Shown here: piece by piece, positions 58,115-64,000 of the stretch
Layout: each line of letters starts with the position of its first letter
How positions within the stretch are numbered: position 1 is the stretch's first letter
From: Corbicula japonica
Taxonomy: Eukaryota > Mollusca > Bivalvia > Venerida > Cyrenidae
DNA length: 64,000 nt
Assembly: GCA_038501625.1 (NCBI GenBank)
Contig: JAZAYU010000012.1
Coordinates: 6,572,001-6,636,000, forward strand
Direction of reading: 5' to 3'
Translations under genes and position numbers: made by a program
Notes under the pieces: generated by a model
Databases searched by the model: none
Told to the model about the DNA's origin: nothing
The model's input: the letters and a program-made list of their open reading frames with translations, nothing else

Positions 58115-58261
58115 AATAAATTTCGTGTTTGATAAGTTCACCGAGTCTTGAACGTTATTAGGGCTGGTTAAAGTGTGTGGAGTCCGAAGGACTCCACGCG
58201 TGCTTTAACCATCCCTAATGACGTTCAAGACTCGGTGAACTTATCAAACACGAAATTTATT
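58115..58261. repeat. 147 bp hairpin, arms of about 70 bp, 3 bp loop
   Basis: 'aataaatttcgtgtttgata' pairs with 'tatcaaacacgaaatttatt', and inner 'tggagtcc' pairs with 'ggactcca' around GAA. A handful of mismatches. Unrelated in sequence to the hairpins at 34798, 38561 and 46229. Confidence 0.92.
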
Positions 58262-58439
58262 ACTTATATTTACACCTCATTTTATCATTTTATTTCTAAA
58301 TTTAATATAAAATATATTCTTTTTACTAATTTCGAACTGTTGTTTAGAACATTTCTTACCCCGGGTTTGGCATTTGGACTGGTCCGCCTATTTACTCAAA
58401 TCAAAATAATCATACTACGACAAAATAAAGTCACTATTT

Positions 58440-61347
58440 CAGGGTGGGGAATCACGTGACAAAAACATGGCCGCCAACCAAAAAATTCTCTCGGTTCGAG
58501 GTAAGTTTTTACCTGTTTCTCGCTTATTCCTGGACCATTTTAAATGAAATAAACACTAAAGTACCTCGTACACGAAGACATATTGCATAGTGTATTCCAA
58601 ATTTTGCCAGCTTTTGTTGTTTATGCGGTATTTCGTGTACAGTGTTTGACAGCTTGCACTTCTTGGGGATGGGATACACTTGGATCTTGATGAAATCGTT
58701 CTTCAGGCAAGTTTTCGCAAGTGAGCTGATTCTTGCATGAAAAATTTGTTATATGCCGACAGACAAAAAAGGTTCTGGTGCAAAAATATCCAGTTTCTGT
58801 ATGCAACTGATGTGAAAAACGCAAAAATGGAAAATGATAGGGAGCACTGGCCGCAACGTTGATGATAGGGAACACTTGCATTGTTTTGAGAAGCAAACTG
58901 TTTGCCAATCCGAGCGATCAGTTTCGAAACGGAGCGAGTCCGTTGTTGTTGTTTTTTTCAATAAAACATGGATATTGTGTTTTCTTTGTTTAACTTCTTA
59001 TGATCAGCTACAAAGTTGTTAGAAAGGAGTATTATTTAATACAGGTGAGTCTTGCATAGCTAGAAATGTAAATCTCTGAAACGTTTGCATTTATGAAAAA
59101 AGCACTAGAAAAATACCACAAATTGTATCAAGCAGATTTTCTGTGAACGTTAAGAATTATATGATGCACCAGAAAAATAATACGCAAGAAAGCATGACTA
59201 CAGTTAAAAAAATTATATACTCAGTACATTTAAAAATGTAGATTTTAATGTCATGCATTTTGAAGATTTTTCCATTTTTACAAGATCTGATGCCTAAAGC
59301 AGAGTAAAGTCTTGAAAACCAGACTTACGAAATTTAATGTATCGACGTCATGATGCACGTGACTTGTTAAATTCCACACTTTGCACTTGCTTTAATTAAA
59401 ATTTAGCAATTTTATTGCTATGTACGTGTGAGCAGTCGACCGATACACAGTAAAACATGTTTAAAGGCTTTGTGTCAATTTGTATTAATGCCACGGCTTA
59501 TTGTATTGCCGTTCTTACGTTTAGAATCGTATGCGTAATCTACAGCATGAAAGGCAGGGGCGCATACAGGTGTTTTAACACTCATTTTCTTAAAACAAAA
59601 CAACATCAATATTTTAGACTAGCTATTCTTGTCTTCAGACATGTCGCCGATCAAACACATTAGGGATTGGGGGAAGAAATTCATTTATTCACGTGGTCAG
59701 CCACAATAAAATCTTGCTGAGCTTCGACAAGCACTGACTTATGAATGGAATAAAATGCCCCGAGAACAAAGTCTTAGTAGCGTAACCTCCGTGTTGTAGG
59801 CCACTGGCTGGGAAGATGCTTCTGGGAACATTTACAAACAAGTATTTTCTGAAAAGCCTCGTCTGTCCCCGATCCATTTTGCGTCGTTTGCACTCTGTGA
59901 CATATTGGAGTTATGGAGGTTTTTATTATGTTACTCCTGAAATTTGAAGAAAAATATACGGATTGTAAATTTTATTTTAATTCAGCAGCTACGAATAAGC
60001 AAACATATTATTTAAGAAAACTTGAAAAAGATTTTACACCAGAAACTTACTTGTAGATGTTTATTAGCCAGCTTAGGGAAAGTTATAGGCTCTTACAATG
60101 CTTTATAACAAAAAACATCATGAAACAGTTTTTATTTGTTTGAAATCACACTGGCAAAAGTATTATTTTAACAATAATATATTTAAATACATTTAAAATA
60201 GAATTAAAAATGAAAAATGAAAAATTCAAAGATTCAAATCTTACCAGCTAAGGCCTATAAAACGGAGGTTAAACTTCTACGACTTTATTAATCAAATCAA
60301 CGTCCCCTACATTTTTATCAAGAGAAGGAAAATCTTTTAAATTAAATCACAAATGTAGTTTCAAAAAGATTTTGCTTTTGGAAAATCACAGTCGTTTTAT
60401 GACTGTCTGTAACAGTGCCTGCTCGTTAATGTAGGTTCCTGTCATCATATCCCGAAAAACATGCTTATATAAAACTTTAATAAGTATCAAAGCATTTGTG
60501 TTTGTTAAGTAAATATTCTAAAAACCGCATCGATATTTATATCTGTCTGCAGCAAAATAATTTTTATTATAATAATGTCTATACTCTCTTATAATTTACC
60601 AGGTTTCAAAAATAAAATACATTATTATAGGATATCTCGCCTGTATTAAATATATTAATATCTTACCGGTGTCCAGATTCTTTACTTCAATCTAATGTTG
60701 CAAACAAACGCCCTGGTTTGATTTTACACTACATGTATATTACACTGAAACTGGAAAAGTTCGTGTTTTGAATATAAACGTTCTAACTTTAATCATGATT
60801 TCGCACATATGGAAACAAACTTTCCATGTTTTATTGAAAAAAATACAACGGACTCGCTTGGATTATTCAAAACTGATCGCTCGGATTGGCAGTTTGCTTC
60901 TCAAAAATACAAGTGTTCCCTATCTTCAACGTCGCGGCCAGTGTTCCCTATCATTTTCCATTTTTGCGTTTTTTACATCAGTTGCATACAGAAACTGGAT
61001 ATGTCTGCACCAGTAACATTCAGTCTGTCAGGTTATAACAAATTTTTCATGCAAGAATCAGCTCACTTGCGAAAACTTGCCAGAAGAACGATTTCATCAA
61101 GATCCAAGTGTACCCCATCCCCGAGCAGTGCAAGCTGTCAAACACTGTACACGAAATACCGCATTAACTACAAAAGTTGGCAAAATTTGGAATACACTAT
61201 GCAATCTGTCTTCGTGTATGGGGTACTTTAGTGTTTATTTCATTTAAAATGGTCCAGGAATAAGCGAGAAACAAGTAAAAACATACCTCGAACCGAGAGA
61301 ATTTTTTGGTTTGCGGCCATGTTTTTGTCACGTGATTCCCCACCCTG
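58440..61347. mobile_element. 2.9 kb foldback element, arms of about 540 bp, CAGGG ends
   Basis: Begins CAGGGTGGGGAATCACGTGA and ends TCACGTGATTCCCCACCCTG, exact inverse. TATTT stands on both sides (58435-58439 and 61348-61352). Arms 58440-58975 and 60811-61347 pair with modest divergence. The centre (58976-60810) has no gene-like ORF. The ORFs at 58621-58908 (-) and 60809-61231 (+) lie in the arms, are not conserved as protein and are judged non-coding. CAGGG ends recall hAT elements, but an 8 bp duplication is not seen. Confidence 0.88.
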
Positions 61348-61352
61348 TATTT

Positions 61353-61614
61353 TATTGTCTCTGGATAAAGCAGCATGCGTGTTTTACCTTAGAACCTGGT
61401 TGAAACACTCAAATGAATCTAAAAATAGCAACATTCCAGGAAGAGCTATCTAAAATTAGCAACAATTATAAAAATAGCGGGGATTTCATGACGTCACCAG
61501 GGCATTCCTGTACAATTGCGCGGTGATAACTGATAAGGCTAACGGTGTTCATCGAAGATTGACCTTCACTCGTCCGGTAAAGGATATTGAAGCAGTGGAA
61601 ATAAAGGTGTAAAT
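61353..61614. other. Spacer with a CRE-like site
   Basis: Contains 'catgacgtcacc' at about 61487. No gene seen. Confidence 0.4.
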
Positions 61615-61705
61615 ATTTGGGTATGAAAAACAGTTGGATTGTTTAAAGTACGTGTGAAGCCTTCACACGTACTTTAAACAATCCAACTTTTTTCCATACC
61701 CAAAT
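61615..61705. repeat. 91 bp near-perfect hairpin without loop
   Basis: 'tggattgtttaaagtacgtg' and 'cacgtactttaaacaatcca' meet at 'gaagccttc'; outer 'atttgggtatg' pairs with 'catacccaaat'. Only a few mismatches next to the outer stem. Confidence 0.92.
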
Positions 61706-61938
61706 GGAAACCATCAACTATCGAATCACCGTCGCTTCCATACATTACCCATGGTGGATCTCGGCAGTCGTATTAGAATTCTTCTTATATCTCGGCGAGT
61801 TCAATTTGCTCCAAAAATTTCTTATTAATGGATTTCACGGTTTAGCATCTGTCGCAGACGGCATCAATATTGCGTTAAACTGGGTAAATTAGACAAACTT
61901 TGCTTGATTTTTTCAAGCTGTTCAATATTAAACCTGAG
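61706..61938. other. Spacer, nothing recognised
   Basis: Its first 27 bases repeat 58081-58107 inverted. An ORF at 61704-61892 has no motif. Confidence 0.4.
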
Positions 61939-63914
61939 TTTTCCTCACGATACTTCGGATACATATAATTGAGCATACGCTCGATTTGGATGTTTGCTTT
62001 CTTTTTGGTATTCTTAGCCGTTTCGAAACTATTAGCCTTCAAAGTATACCACTAACGTCACTTTTGAGACGTCTGACAAATGTCCCGCGTTCGAGCAACA
62101 GAAGCCGATATTTCAGTTAATTCTAGGTTGATTGCTACGAAATTGCATCACATATTGCGTCTTACAAATTACTTCATTGACATATAATTTTCTTACGTGG
62201 CTCACGTTTTACAAATTTAATTAAGAAATAATCTATAGCTTCCGGTGAATTATCGCAGGATAATTCACGGGGCGGAGTTCAGATGCGTAAGTATATATCA
62301 CGAGGGGCGTAGCCCCGAGTGATATATATCTACGCAGCTGAACGACGCCCCGTGAATTATCCTGCGATAAATCAGCGGAAGCTATTGATTATTTCAATTC
62401 TAACACGACACATCTGACTGAATAAGCGAAATAATCATAACTCAATTTCAACGCGTTGCAATAAACGCAAATAGGTTATAAGGCTGGCAGTTAGTGTTTA
62501 CTCCCTAAACATCTCCATAATTCAAAAACTGATAATAATTAAAAGATTGAATAACAAACTTGATAACATGTCCATCCAACCGCGCATCAAGCACTCTCTA
62601 GTCGTCGTTCGAACCGTATTTGTCATTCCAACGGTTTAATACCGCACCAGGAAATAACATGTAAACAACGGAAATGACGTGACGTAGGTAAAATGGCGCG
62701 TTAACGTCACATTAACGTTGCCGCAAAATAGCGGAAAATATTTTTATAGTAATTAATCTAATTATATAAAATTAACATTATTTTATTACTGTGGTATCAT
62801 CATATTACGCCCGGGTAAAATTTTTGCGTATTATGTGCTTTCTTAAATGCGCGAAATTAGTTCCCAGCGAAAAATACAATTGTCACGTGATAAGTTTATA
62901 CCGACAGGTATTTAGTAATAGCCGTGTCCACGCGCGGTGAATTATCGTGTAATAATTCACAGCAAATTCAATGGGAAAAACGTCAAGTCGTGTTAGAATG
63001 GTATTTAACGTCAGTTTTCGTCGCATTTTGCTTAAAATTGATTATAAAAAAATCTGAAAATTTAAATTTCGATTTTTTTAAACTGTATTGATTCAAAAGT
63101 TTTCGACAAAAACTCGAAATTATAATGCAATTAAAATGTTGAGAAATCCAAGGCATTTAAAAACAGCTCGAAAGTAATTGTTGACATGATATGTCCGTTT
63201 TTATAAAATAATTCTGTGCGCCACTATTTTAGTTTAGTAACAACAAATACGACGATTTACAGCCCATTTCCATTCTTCGATGGTGTTGTTTGAGAGCCAT
63301 GTGCATTGACATGAATTATAACTGCCAAAAACAATATCTGAATTGTATCAGAAATTAATGAATTTTTATTTGATATCAAATTCTAATATTTTCTTTAAAA
63401 ATATTTTTACATATTTACTAAATTTGCCGAAGTATTTTAAACGTCAAATGAAATTAGAAAGAGGGGTAAGATAAATTTATATTGAGCGAAAACGAAGCTG
63501 GTAAGGTATAATTTTCTTGATATCAAACATTTTGTCGTAAAAATTTTAAACAATAGAGTTTTAAAAAATCAAAATTTAAATTTGCAGATTTTTGTATAAT
63601 CAACGAAAACCGCGATTTTTTAAGCAAAATGCGACGCCATTTTATCTCTGAAAACGAACGTTAAAGACGCATATTTGTAAAACATGAGCCACGGATAAGA
63701 AAATTATATGTACATGAAGTAATTTGTACGACGGACTAGGTGATGAAATTTCGAAGCAATCAACGCAAGATTGACTGAAATATCGGCTTTTGTTGCTCTA
63801 ACGCGGGAAATTTGACAGACGTCTCAAAAGTGACGTTAGTAGCATACTATGAAGGCTTGTGGTTTCGAAACGACATATGCTCAATGATATGTATGCGAAA
63901 TTTCGTGAGGAAAA
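61939..63914. mobile_element. 2 kb nested foldback structure
   Basis: Outer arms 61939-62217 and 63672-63914 are reverse complements ('cgtcacttttgagacgtctg' against 'cagacgtctcaaaagtgacg'). A second inner pair lies at about 63005-63120 and 63540-63660 ('cgtcgcattttgcttaaaa'). 62225-62395 is a complete hairpin next to the left outer arm. No ORF of note; no clean target duplication identified. Confidence 0.8.
62225..62395. repeat. 171 bp hairpin with arms of about 80 bp
   Basis: 'cgcaggataattcacggggcg' (62254-62274; last base outside the strict match) pairs with 'cgccccgtgaattatcctgcg' after a few changes; the centre is 'gaggggcgtagccccg'. A similar half motif, 'gtgaattatcgtgtaataattcac', recurs near 62937. 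Confidence 0.9.
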
Positions 63915-64000
63915 TCGAAAAAAATGAGGTGCGTTCCACCTTAACAACGTAAATAAGTTTTGTAGTCCTGCATTTCCACATTTGATAGTTTGATCTTAAT
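63915..64000. other. Window end, nothing recognised
   Basis: Short flank beyond the foldback. Confidence 0.4.

Noticed and set aside
60809..61231. 140-codon plus-strand ORF
   Set aside because: It lies in an inverted-repeat arm; the matching frame in the other arm is broken by frameshifts and stops, so there is no sign of protein constraint.

Overview
The window is eukaryotic, introns included, and the style of its repeats suggests a marine bivalve mollusc. The pointers are dispersed units of 145-165 bp built on 'aaaggggcataactcc' and 'tgaccttgacctt', the GACGCCGACGCC-type repeat end, very dense small TIR elements, and B-box genes in tandem. The species cannot be named from sequence alone. 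There is one 500-base assembly gap (5521-6020).

Layout. 1-5520: tandem dispersed-repeat arrays around one minus-strand coding exon (3891-4382). 8440-19185: a giant inverted-repeat structure with imperfect arms of about 1.3 kb, enclosing a decayed minus-strand Ty3/gypsy-type retroelement with an env-like reading frame (gag zinc knuckles, protease, RT fragment, RNase H, integrase, env-like). This element carries frameshifts, lacks the RT catalytic core, and holds two DNA-element insertions. 20746-57084: two tandem plus-strand copies, offset by about 24 kb, of a B-box zinc-finger gene. Each copy starts with two B-box exons and continues into a repeated three-exon cassette (here E3-E4-E5). Exon phases are 2-1, 1-0 and 0-2, so cassettes can be chained in frame without limit. 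Gene 1 (23525 onward) keeps two complete cassettes and one E3 broken by a LINE fragment. A DIRS-type pseudo-element and a tandem MITE array follow, then a possible terminal coiled-coil exon at 42275. Gene 2 (47550 onward) has its second B-box exon split by a young element with 663 bp direct repeats, and keeps two cassettes. 57085-64000: no convincing genes, but palindromes and foldback elements nested in one another.

How the genes fit together. The two B-box exons probably encode a cross-brace zinc-binding N-terminus, and the cassettes add a repeated proline- and charge-rich linker plus a short helical segment. Comparing the copies shows two alternating cassette types (alpha and beta), so the genes grew and shrank by unequal exchange of an alpha-beta dimer. 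Mobile-element insertions are often visible because the paralogous copy gives the empty site.

The most unusual items are the phase-matched exon cassette array, the identical-repeat insertion inside gene 2, a series of long near-perfect hairpins with mostly unrelated sequences, and a 344 bp TIR element whose body is a palindromic minisatellite. No database search was possible. Family names rest on motifs read directly from the sequence.
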